Source: a bacterium
Lineage (GTDB): Bacteria; Eremiobacterota; Eremiobacteria; Baltobacterales; Baltobacteraceae
NCBI GenBank assembly: GCA_021782295.1
Contig: JAJXVC010000103.1
Coordinates: forward strand, 1-6,797
Reading direction: 5' to 3'
DNA length: 6,797 nt
Within the stretch, counting starts at the first letter, position 1. The number at the start of each line of letters is the position of its first letter. Made by a program: the position numbers and the translations under genes. The notes under the pieces were generated by a model. It ran no database searches and was not told the DNA's origin. It saw only the letters and a list, made by a program, of their open reading frames with translations. Of the stretch, positions 1-6,026 are shown piece after piece.

Positions 1-59
1 CGAAGAGAGCGCTCAGACGCTGGTCTAATCGCTCGTAATCGTTTCCCGAACTTGAAGTC
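1..59. other. Leader upstream of the response regulator, no assignable gene
   Basis: This short stretch lies between the window edge and the first ribosome site. Two forward frames are open from the edge and close early, at the TAA at 26-28 and the TAA at 36-38. Either could be the last codons of an upstream gene, for example a kinase partner of the response regulator, but eight to eleven codons are too few to tell. I see no convincing promoter hexamer pair. Confidence 0.4.
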
Positions 60-65
60 GGAGGA
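60..65 (+). promoter_or_regulatory. Shine-Dalgarno site of the response regulator
   Basis: GGAGGA ends three bases before the ATG at 69. It is a near-perfect complement to the 16S rRNA 3' end, although the spacing is a little short. It supports this start codon and suggests strong translation. Confidence 0.8.
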
Positions 66-68
66 ACC

Positions 69-761
69 ATGCCGCAGGGACGCATTCTCGTCATAGAAGA
101 TGATGACGATGTCGCAGCTCTCGAACGGAGCGTTCTCGAACGCGCCGGATACGAGGTACGGGTAACCGGGTCGGGCGTTGAAGGGCTCGAGATCGCAGCC
201 GAGCAGCGCCCCGATGTCGTCGTGCTCGATGTCGGCCTCCCCGATATCTCCGGGCTCGATGTCTGCACCTCCCTCTGCAACACGCAAAACTGCTATATCC
301 TCATGGTGAGCGGACATACGCGCGAACAGGATATTCTGTTAGGGCTCGGGCTCGGCGCCGATGATTACATCACGAAGCCGTTCTCGGGAAACGAACTCGT
401 CGCTCGCGTCGCCTCGTTTCTGCGCCGTCGCGATCGCTCGGTCGCGATGCGCGAACTCGACTCGCAATTGCGCGTCGGTGAAGTGATTCTCGACCGCGAC
501 CAACACGCGTTGGTGCATGGGTCGACCACGGTAACGCTCACCGCGCTGGAGTTCCGGCTCCTTTGGTTCTTGGCTGAGGCCGAGGGGCGGCTGCTCACGC
601 GGGCGCAGATACTCCAACATGTCTGGAACGACACCTCCGGCGTGCCGACGCGCGTCGTGGACGTCCATATCGCCGCCCTGCGGAAGAAAATCGGCGAGAT
701 TTCGGCGCCGCTGGAGATCGCGAGCGTCCGGGGCATCGGCTACCGTCTCGACAAGCCGTAG
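69..761 (+). CDS. OmpR/PhoB-family two-component response regulator
   Basis: This is a DNA-binding transcription regulator switched by phosphorylation from a sensor kinase. Residues 1-120 form a receiver domain. The acidic pocket is in the EDDDD run (D11, D12), the phospho-acceptor is D54 in VVLDVGLPD, the switch Ser is S81, and the conserved Lys is K103 in ITKPF. Residues about 132-229 form the winged-helix domain of the OmpR type, with the usual LTALEFRLL start, the recognition helix around VVDVHIAALRKKI and the wing ending in RGIGYRL. The 230-residue length is normal for the family. The ATG follows GGAGGA closely. An unusual trait is three cysteines (C66, C70, C75) just after the phosphorylation site. 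No histidine kinase is visible, so the partner lies outside the window or elsewhere. The target is unknown; the operon 79 bases downstream is an obvious candidate. The family is certain and the specific role is not. Confidence 0.96.
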   Translation: MPQGRILVIEDDDDVAALERSVLERAGYEVRVTGSGVEGLEIAAEQRPDVVVLDVGLPDISGLDVCTSLCNTQNCYILMVSGHTREQDILLGLGLGADDYITKPFSGNELVARVASFLRRRDRSVAMRELDSQLRVGEVILDRDQHALVHGSTTVTLTALEFRLLWFLAEAEGRLLTRAQILQHVWNDTSGVPTRVVDVHIAALRKKIGEISAPLEIASVRGIGYRLDKP

Positions 762-766
762 GGCCA

Positions 767-823
767 GGGAGCCCGTCGATAGCGCTCCCATAATCAGAAA
801 AAGGGAGGGCATCGCCGCCCCTC
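767..823 (+). other. Alternative-pairing RNA segments in the gap before the operon
   Basis: The 79-base gap between the regulator and the next gene contains four complementary segments. GGGAGC at 767-772 can pair with GCTCCC at 784-789. The inner part of that second segment, CTCCC at 785-789, can instead pair with GGGAG at 803-807. The third segment can also pair with 817-823 as GAGGGC against GCCCCTC with one bulged base. Pairings 1:2 and 3:4 are therefore compatible, while 2:3 excludes both. No T-run follows any stem, so this is not a standard intrinsic terminator. The stems are only 5-6 base pairs and may be chance in G-rich DNA. No good promoter was identified in the gap. Confidence 0.35.
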
Positions 824-840
824 GTCCGTAGCCTACCGGG

Positions 841-2970
841 GTGCAACTCCGTTCTCTCATCGCGGCGGCATTGGCCGCCGTTTTGCTGGGCGCCGCGCCC
901 GCTTCTACCCGCCTCTATAGCGCCCCCGCGGGCAATCGCCCGGCGGGTATTCCGCATCCCAATCTGCCCTTCGTCGCCATCTTGCCGAGCGGACGTATCG
1001 TCGCTCCGGTCGGAAAGAGCATCGCGATCGGCGCGAATGTCACCACCCTTGCGCTGATACCCGGGGGGCGCTTCGCGGTCGTCGGGGGGCGTGCGGCGAG
1101 CGGCGGAGTGTTGTTGCGCACGGTCGATACGCGCACGATGCAGGTCGTCGCGCGCGCCGATAATGCGAGCTCGCGGAGCGAGGCGATCGGCGGACTGATC
1201 GCGCTGCCCGATCCGGCTCAGCCCGGGCGCACGCTGCTCGCTGCCTCGGAGCCGCGCGCCGGAAAGGTCGCACTCTTCGCCGTTGCAGCCGACGGTGGGC
1301 TCACACAGCTTCACCCCGGCATCTCACTTCCCGGAAACGATCCCGAGCCGATGCGTCTCGCGCTCGCCGAGTCGGGGCATCTGCTGTTAGTCGCCGACGA
1401 TCGCAACGGGCGAATCGACACGATCGATCTCGCGACGCGCCGTCCAATCGCATCGATGAGCGTCGGTCCGCTCCCGACCGGCATCGCCGCCTTCGGCCCG
1501 CGCATTTTTGCCGCCGCCGCATCGGCCGCCGCGCCGACGCTGGCGGTCCGCGCGTTGGGTTCCACGGCGGTCGCCTCTGAGAATATTCCGCTCGACACGC
1601 CGCTTGACGGCGCGACGACGATCGGCGGCGTCGATCCGGAGTCGGTCGCTATCGAACCCGGCGGACGCTTTGCTTATATTACGCTCGCCGGCGTCGATCG
1701 CGTCGTCGCCGTCTCCCTCGATGCATCGCCGCGCGTCGTCGACGGCATCGATCTGCGCCTCTTCGCAAATGCACCGTACGGAACGATGCCGACGGCGATG
1801 GTTCCGTCGACGACCGGTCGCGAACTCTTCGTCGCGCTCTCCGGGCTTAACGCCGTCGCCGTGATCGATGCGAGTACGCCGGGAGTGCTGCACCGTCTTG
1901 GGCTGATTCCCACCGGCGCGCGTCCGGTCGCCCTCTCGCTCGCACCCAACGATAAGGCGCTCTTCGTCGCCAACGCCGAAGGGAACGGCGTCAACGCGAC
2001 CCTCGAACGGATCGAGTTGACGAAAATTCCTTTGGAACGAACGACGCTCTCCGCTCTGCGCTATTCGCACGTTTCACATCTCGTGCGTGGAGGAACGCTC
2101 GTGCCGCCATTGCGCTCGGGTCGCAAGAGCGATGCGATCGAGCACGTCGTCGATATCTCACTCGGCGCGACCTACTTTAATTCGACACCGAATCTCCGCA
2201 AGCTCGCGAATCAGTTCGCAGTGGTCGGCGATTATTATGCCGACGCCCCCAACGGCGAACTCGGATCGCAACTTGCCTATTCGGGAACGATTACACCGCT
2301 TGCGTGGATGCTCGATATTTTCCGCGGCCGCCAAGCAGTCGACGCAATGCCCCCCGACATCTATCCGCGCAGCGGCTATATCGTCAATGCGTTGGCTCGC
2401 GCCGGCATCAGTTATCGCGTGTACGGAGCGATGGTTCCCGAAGGGCGCTCGGCGATCGGCATTCCGTTACTCCACGTGCTCCACGGAGCGGTCGGATACG
2501 CGCCGAAGGCGGGAGCGCGCGCAAGCGATCGGGCACTCGCGGCGGCATTCGTGAAGCAGTACGCACGCGAAGCTGCGCGCGGTGACGTTCCGGCCTACGA
2601 AGCGATCCGGCTCTCGGCGACCAATCCTCTCGTGCAGGATCGAGCATTAGGAGCGATCGTCGACGCGATCGCGCGAAGCGATGCGTGGAGCTCGACGGCC
2701 ATCTTCATCGCGCCTCGTCAGGCGATCGGCGCGACCCGCACCGATCCGAAACATAGCTTTGCAGTCATCGTCTCGCCCTATGCAAAACGCGGCTTCCTCG
2801 GGCATGCGCACGCAAATACGGCGAGTCTTCTAAAAACCGAAGAAGAGATTCTCGGGCTCCCGGCGCTCTCGTTAGGCGATCTCCTGGCCTCCGACTTAGC
2901 GAACTATTTTACGTCGAACCTCGATGTATCGGCCCCTGAAATTCGAACGAACGAAAGGATGCAACGATGA
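841..2970 (+). CDS. Exported beta-propeller protein with a degenerate phosphoesterase-like (alkaline phosphatase superfamily) domain
   Basis: The 709-residue protein begins with a classic signal peptide: MQLR, a hydrophobic stretch to about residue 17, and a likely cut after A19-P20-A21. It has no cysteine, which fits life outside the cytoplasm. Residues about 40-395 carry YVTN/YncE-like beta-propeller repeats, for example EPMRLALAESGHLLLVAD, DPESVAIEPGGRFAYI and ARPVALSLAPNDKALFVAN. Residues about 430-690 match the C-terminal phosphoesterase domain of YncE-alkaline phosphatase fusions, shown by IEHVV, LANQFAVVGDYYAD, ARAGISYRVYG, STAIFI and IVSPYAKRG. The catalytic motifs are gone. The ENRTYD-type motif reads GATYFN (442-447), and the EDDxQxGxDHVDxHR-type metal site reads APRQAIGATRTDPKH (624-638). 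The domain is also shorter than usual. I infer a binding or scaffold protein rather than a phosphatase. The GTG start is set by an in-frame TAG at 829-831 and by the intact signal peptide; the ribosome site is poor. It overlaps the next gene by 4 bases. Confidence 0.85.
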   Translation: MQLRSLIAAALAAVLLGAAPASTRLYSAPAGNRPAGIPHPNLPFVAILPSGRIVAPVGKSIAIGANVTTLALIPGGRFAVVGGRAASGGVLLRTVDTRTMQVVARADNASSRSEAIGGLIALPDPAQPGRTLLAASEPRAGKVALFAVAADGGLTQLHPGISLPGNDPEPMRLALAESGHLLLVADDRNGRIDTIDLATRRPIASMSVGPLPTGIAAFGPRIFAAAASAAAPTLAVRALGSTAVASENIPLDTPLDGATTIGGVDPESVAIEPGGRFAYITLAGVDRVVAVSLDASPRVVDGIDLRLFANAPYGTMPTAMVPSTTGRELFVALSGLNAVAVIDASTPGVLHRLGLIPTGARPVALSLAPNDKALFVANAEGNGVNATLERIELTKIPLERTTLSALRYSHVSHLVRGGTLVPPLRSGRKSDAIEHVVDISLGATYFNSTPNLRKLANQFAVVGDYYADAPNGELGSQLAYSGTITPLAWMLDIFRGRQAVDAMPPDIYPRSGYIVNALARAGISYRVYGAMVPEGRSAIGIPLLHVLHGAVGYAPKAGARASDRALAAAFVKQYAREAARGDVPAYEAIRLSATNPLVQDRALGAIVDAIARSDAWSSTAIFIAPRQAIGATRTDPKHSFAVIVSPYAKRGFLGHAHANTASLLKTEEEILGLPALSLGDLLASDLANYFTSNLDVSAPEIRTNERMQR
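2954..2959 (+). promoter_or_regulatory. Shine-Dalgarno site of the DDAH-like gene
   Basis: AAAGGA lies inside the end of the upstream gene, seven bases before the ATG at 2967. Together with the ATGA stop/start overlap it fixes the start and suggests translational coupling. Confidence 0.65.
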
Positions 2971-3803
2971 GCGGCAACGTTCAACTCAGTTACGGTCCCC
3001 GACTGATCGGAACGCCGACGGGAATGTTGCGTCGCGCCGCATTGGTGCGCCCGAGCGCCGCAATCGAACGCGCGCTTCCGTTAGCCTCCGAACCGTCGGC
3101 GATCTATGCGCGGGCGCTCGAACAGCATGACATTTTGCGAAAGCTGCTCCTTTCGTTCGGCGTTGAAATTATCGAAATTGCCGGCTCCGCACTCGACCCG
3201 TTAGAGAGCGCGGTTGCGCAGAGCGCGCTCTGCCTCGAAGATGGCGTCGTCATCATGCGCCCCAGCGTGATGGAGCGTCGCGCGGCGGTCGACCGTACTC
3301 GAGCCGCCTTTGCCCGCGCCGAGATTCCCATTGCGGGGCATATTGCCGCGCCGGCGTTTTTCAGCGGCGATGACGTGATGCTGCTCGGCGCTCGTGCCTA
3401 CATCGCCGTCGGTGCGCTCAGTAACGAACTCGGGCGACGCGGCATGGCTTCGTTACTCACCGCGCATGGCTATCATTGCACGCATGTAGAGATCGCGCCG
3501 AAAAGCTTCTCGCTGCGTTCGGTCGTTGCGCCGATCGCCCCGGACACGGTTGCGTTCGTCGACGATGCCGTCGATGCGGCGGCGTTCGCCGATCTCCATC
3601 GCATCATTCTGCCGCGTGGCGAAGAGCGTGCCGCAGGGATGATGCTGCTCAACGAGCGCCACGCCTTAGTCGACATACGATATCGTGAATCGCTGCGCAT
3701 CCTCAGCCGTGCCGGAGTAAGCATCGATGCCTTTGATTGTTACGAATTCACGAAGATCGGCATGACGCCCGCGTCCTTGGTTCTGGCGGTAGCGCGATCG
3801 TGA
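2967..3803 (+). CDS. DDAH/amidinotransferase-fold protein, predicted catalytically inactive
   Basis: The 278-residue protein has the overall pattern of dimethylarginine dimethylaminohydrolases, a pentein-fold family acting on guanidino compounds. Visible family landmarks include VVIMRP and ERR (94-105), SGDDVMLLG (133-141, family LDGGDV), YIAVG (145-149), SLRS (182-185, family HLKS), and EFTKI near the end (260-264, family SEFEK). It has no signal peptide or membrane segment, so it is probably cytoplasmic. The residues needed for catalysis are missing. The FVED acidic pair aligns with A84-Q85, the catalytic His of HLKS is S182, and the C-terminal catalytic Cys position reads TPAS (267-270). 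The only cysteines are C89, C171 and C258, and none sits at the nucleophile position. The frame is fully open, so this is a maintained protein and not a decayed gene. I infer ligand binding or a structural role. The fold assignment is firm; loss of activity is likely but rests on alignment by eye. It overlaps both neighbours by 4 bases. Confidence 0.83.
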   Translation: MSGNVQLSYGPRLIGTPTGMLRRAALVRPSAAIERALPLASEPSAIYARALEQHDILRKLLLSFGVEIIEIAGSALDPLESAVAQSALCLEDGVVIMRPSVMERRAAVDRTRAAFARAEIPIAGHIAAPAFFSGDDVMLLGARAYIAVGALSNELGRRGMASLLTAHGYHCTHVEIAPKSFSLRSVVAPIAPDTVAFVDDAVDAAAFADLHRIILPRGEERAAGMMLLNERHALVDIRYRESLRILSRAGVSIDAFDCYEFTKIGMTPASLVLAVARS

Positions 3804-4537
3804 GTGAAGGCATGCGAGTCGCGATTCTTTCCGATATTCACGGGAATCTCGTCGCGCTCGATGCCTGTCTTGCCGATCTTGCGTCGCAGGGGGGAGCCGA
3901 TGCAATTGTCGCAGCCGGCGATCTCTGTGCCGATGGGCCGCGCCCGCGGAAAGTGCTTCAACGTCTCTCCGAAGTCGGCGCGCAGTGCGTGCGCGGCAAC
4001 ACCGACCGCTATCTTGCGATGCCCGGCGAAGAACGTTTCGAAGGCGAAGAGGCGCGTTTAGCGTGGACGCGCCGCGAGCTTGGTGAGAAGTGGCTCTCGT
4101 GGTTGCGCGATCTTCCATTTGCGCTGCGTATCGGGGAATCGCCCGACGAACTGCTCGTCGTCCATGCAAACCCCGCCAACGATGACGAACATCTCTGGCC
4201 CGATGCCGACAATGCAACGCTGGAGCGGATGATCGGCTCCGAGGCGGCATCGGCGATCGCTTTCGGGCACCTCCATCTACCGTACGTGCGCTTGTGGCGC
4301 GGAAAGTTGTTGGTCAACGTCGCCTCGGCCGGACTGCCGAAAGACGGCGACCCGCGCGCGTGTTACGCGATTCTAACCTTGCGTTCGGGCGGCTGGCAAG
4401 TGAAGCATCGCCGCGTTGAATTCGATGTGAAACGGGTCGCCATGCAACTCGCGGAGTGCGGTATTCCGGGAAGCATGCGGTTGGTCGCGACGCTGCGCCG
4501 GCATCGTTATAAACGTTTGACCAGTATTATCCCGTGA
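3800..4537 (+). CDS. Calcineurin-like metallophosphoesterase (YfcE-type family)
   Basis: This is a predicted two-metal phosphodiesterase or phosphatase. With the GTG at 3800 as start it has 245 residues. The metal-binding motifs are all present: DIHGN (D12, H14), AAGD (D41), RGNTD (N67), VVHANP (H122) and GHLH (H157, H159). The spacing and the VHANP motif resemble the COG0639-like predicted phosphodiesterases rather than protein phosphatases. The substrate cannot be read from the sequence. The C-terminus is basic. The GTG start is preferred because it makes the same GTGA overlap with the upstream stop as the next junction does. The ATG at 3812, giving MRVAILSD, is a credible alternative, and neither start has a good ribosome site. 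The ATG at 3737 would force a long overlap and add residues that do not belong to the family. Unlike the two genes before it, this enzyme looks active. Confidence 0.9.
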   Translation: MSEGMRVAILSDIHGNLVALDACLADLASQGGADAIVAAGDLCADGPRPRKVLQRLSEVGAQCVRGNTDRYLAMPGEERFEGEEARLAWTRRELGEKWLSWLRDLPFALRIGESPDELLVVHANPANDDEHLWPDADNATLERMIGSEAASAIAFGHLHLPYVRLWRGKLLVNVASAGLPKDGDPRACYAILTLRSGGWQVKHRRVEFDVKRVAMQLAECGIPGSMRLVATLRRHRYKRLTSIIP

Positions 4538-5250
4538 GTGCATCCGCGTTACGGATCGACGGGCTCGTCAAGCGCTACGGCGATTTTGTCGCCGTCGACG
4601 GTATCTCCATGGATGTGCCGCAGGGCGCCTTTTTCGGCTTTCTCGGGCCGAACGGCGCCGGAAAGACGACGACCATCGGGGCGTGTGTCGGCCTCGTGCG
4701 GCCGACCGCCGGGAAGATCGAAATTTTCGGATATGATACCGAGCGGCAGTGGCGCGAGTCACGTCGCTTGATCGGCCTCTGCCCGCAGGAAATAAATCTC
4801 GATCGCTACCTTTCGATTCGCGATATTTTGATCTATCAGGCCGGGTACTTCGGCCTTCGTGGCCCGAAAGTACGCGCGCGCGCGGACGAACTGCTCGAAC
4901 GTTTCGCGCTTTCGGATAAGGCGAACGGCGAATATACAAAACTCTCCGGCGGAATGAAGCGCCGCCTGATGATCGCCAGATCGTTGATTCATTCACCGAA
5001 ACTGTTGGTGCTCGACGAGCCGACCGCGGGTGTCGATGTCGAACTGCGCCTCGAGCTTTGGGATTTGCTTCGCCGTCTCAATGCCGACGGCACGACGATC
5101 GTCCTGACGACGCATTACTTGGAGGAGGCGGAGGCGCTCTGCAAGCGGATCGCCATCGTTCGCGCGGGACGAATCGTGACCGAGCAGGATACGACCGACC
5201 TCGTTCGCGACCGCGACCTGCAAGACGTGTTTTTGGAGCTGACGCGATGA
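4534..5250 (+). CDS. ABC transporter ATP-binding protein (ABC-2/DrrA-NodI type)
   Basis: This is the cytoplasmic ATPase that drives the permease encoded next to it. All nucleotide-binding motifs are visible: Walker A GPNGAGKTT (38-46), the Q-loop with Q85 in LCPQE, the signature LSGGMKRR (137-144), Walker B LLVLDEP (157-163), the D-loop near 165-168 and the switch H194 in LTTHYLEEAE. The sequence belongs with exporter ATPases such as DrrA, NodI and YadG. At 238 residues it is a bare nucleotide-binding domain without the C-terminal extension of about 60-70 residues found in many DrrA/YadG proteins. The GTG start at 4534 overlaps the upstream TGA by 4 bases and has no clear Shine-Dalgarno site, so coupled re-initiation is likely. 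The family is certain; the exported substrate is unknown. Confidence 0.96.
   Translation: MSASALRIDGLVKRYGDFVAVDGISMDVPQGAFFGFLGPNGAGKTTTIGACVGLVRPTAGKIEIFGYDTERQWRESRRLIGLCPQEINLDRYLSIRDILIYQAGYFGLRGPKVRARADELLERFALSDKANGEYTKLSGGMKRRLMIARSLIHSPKLLVLDEPTAGVDVELRLELWDLLRRLNADGTTIVLTTHYLEEAEALCKRIAIVRAGRIVTEQDTTDLVRDRDLQDVFLELTR
5235..5238 (+). promoter_or_regulatory. Shine-Dalgarno site of the permease
   Basis: GGAG lies eight bases before the ATG at 5247, within the last codons of the ATPase gene. It supports the short permease start over the much longer upstream extension of that frame. Confidence 0.6.
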
Positions 5251-6026
5251 ACGCGGTGATGCCGGTGAACTGGGTTGGGCTCTTGACGGTTGCGAAGCGC
5301 GAGATCGTACGGTCGCTTAAAGTCATCAATCAAGTGGTCTGGCCACCGGTGATTACGACGCTCCTGTACGTTTTTGTTTTCGGCCTCGCTATCGGGAGCC
5401 GTATTCAAAATGTCGGCGGGGTGAGCTACGCACAGTTTCTCATTCCGGGCTTGATCATGCTGCAGACGATTTCGACGGCGTACGACGAGTGCGCGAGTTC
5501 GTTTTTTCAAGGGCGATTTATGAACTCGATTCAAGAGTTGCTCGTCGCACCGCTTGCCGCCGGAGAGATTCTCGTCGGCTTTCTCATGGGAAGCCTCGCG
5601 CGGGCATTCTTAATCGCACTGCTCATCGGCGGGCTCGGCGTGCTGCTCGTTCACGCGGTGCCGCAAAACTGGTGGCTCGCCGTGCTCTGCATCGTTATCG
5701 TGACGACGCTCTTTTCCTCACTCGGCCTGATCTTCGGCATGATGGCCGAACGCTTCGATCACATCGCCGCTTTCGTGACGTTTGTGATTACGCCGCTGAC
5801 CTTCGTCGGGGGTGTCTTTACCTCGGCGACGATGTTGCCGGAGAATCTTCGCTCGATCGAACTCTTCAATCCGATCTTCTATATCATCGATGCATTTCGC
5901 TATAGCTATACCGGCACCGGATATCTACCGCTCGGCTATTCACTCGGCGCCGTCACCATTCTCGCCGTCGTCGCCGTGGCCGTCGCGCTCCGAATGATTG
6001 CGATCGGGTATAAACTGCGCGCCTAG
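5247..6026 (+). CDS. ABC-2 type transporter permease
   Basis: This is the membrane half of the exporter, 259 residues long, which is typical for YadH/NodJ/DrrB-type permeases (about 250-260). Six hydrophobic segments are visible at about 31-50, 62-80, 108-137, 143-168, 172-195 and 232-254. The amphipathic N-terminal stretch (VAKREIVRSLK) before the first segment is usual. The ABC-2 signature is clear between residues 183 and 220: PLTFVGGVF, MLPENL, LFNPIFYIID and AFRYS. It overlaps the ATPase gene by ATGA, so the two should be made in equal amounts and form a 2+2 complex in the inner membrane. The frame is open upstream to 5058, but that part is the out-of-frame shadow of the ATPase gene. This class exports polysaccharides, lipids or small molecules; nothing here chooses between them. 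Confidence 0.95.
   Translation: MNAVMPVNWVGLLTVAKREIVRSLKVINQVVWPPVITTLLYVFVFGLAIGSRIQNVGGVSYAQFLIPGLIMLQTISTAYDECASSFFQGRFMNSIQELLVAPLAAGEILVGFLMGSLARAFLIALLIGGLGVLLVHAVPQNWWLAVLCIVIVTTLFSSLGLIFGMMAERFDHIAAFVTFVITPLTFVGGVFTSATMLPENLRSIELFNPIFYIIDAFRYSYTGTGYLPLGYSLGAVTILAVVAVAVALRMIAIGYKLRA

Noticed and set aside
1..28. Possible 3' end of an upstream gene ending with TAA at 26-28
   Set aside because: Only eight codons are visible, and a second frame ends with TAA at 36-38, so neither can be supported as coding.
789..794. CATAAT as a -10 promoter element for the operon
   Set aside because: It resembles the consensus, but no -35-like hexamer lies 16-18 bases upstream, and it falls inside the hairpin region.
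595..1314. Open frame on the - strand (239 codons) covering the gap before the operon
   Set aside because: It overlaps the regulator and the propeller gene on the other strand. The Arg/Gly/Ser-rich translation lacks domains and no sensible ribosome site was seen.
1387..2070. Long open frame on the - strand (227 codons) inside the propeller gene
   Set aside because: It lies antisense to a gene with a clear signal peptide and domains. Its translation is rich in Arg, Asp and Gly with no recognisable domain, as expected for the complement of GC-rich coding DNA.
3737..3799. Earlier ATG start for the metallophosphoesterase at 3737
   Set aside because: It would overlap the DDAH-like gene by 67 bases and add 21 non-conserved residues. 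The GTG at 3800 matches the 4-base overlap pattern of the operon.
2967..3803. Reading the DDAH-like gene as a decayed pseudogene
   Set aside because: The frame is open over its whole length, has a good ribosome site and is coupled to both neighbours. The changes are confined to catalytic residues, not frameshifts or stops.
3666..4250. Open frame on the - strand (194 codons) across the DDAH-like and metallophosphoesterase genes
   Set aside because: The product is Arg-rich and low in complexity, lies opposite two well-supported genes and has no family motif.
5058..5246. N-terminal extension of the permease frame up to 5058
   Set aside because: The extra 63 residues lie wholly within the ATPase gene in another frame and are Arg/Asp-rich. 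The ATG at 5247 has GGAG upstream and an ATGA overlap, and gives the family's normal length.
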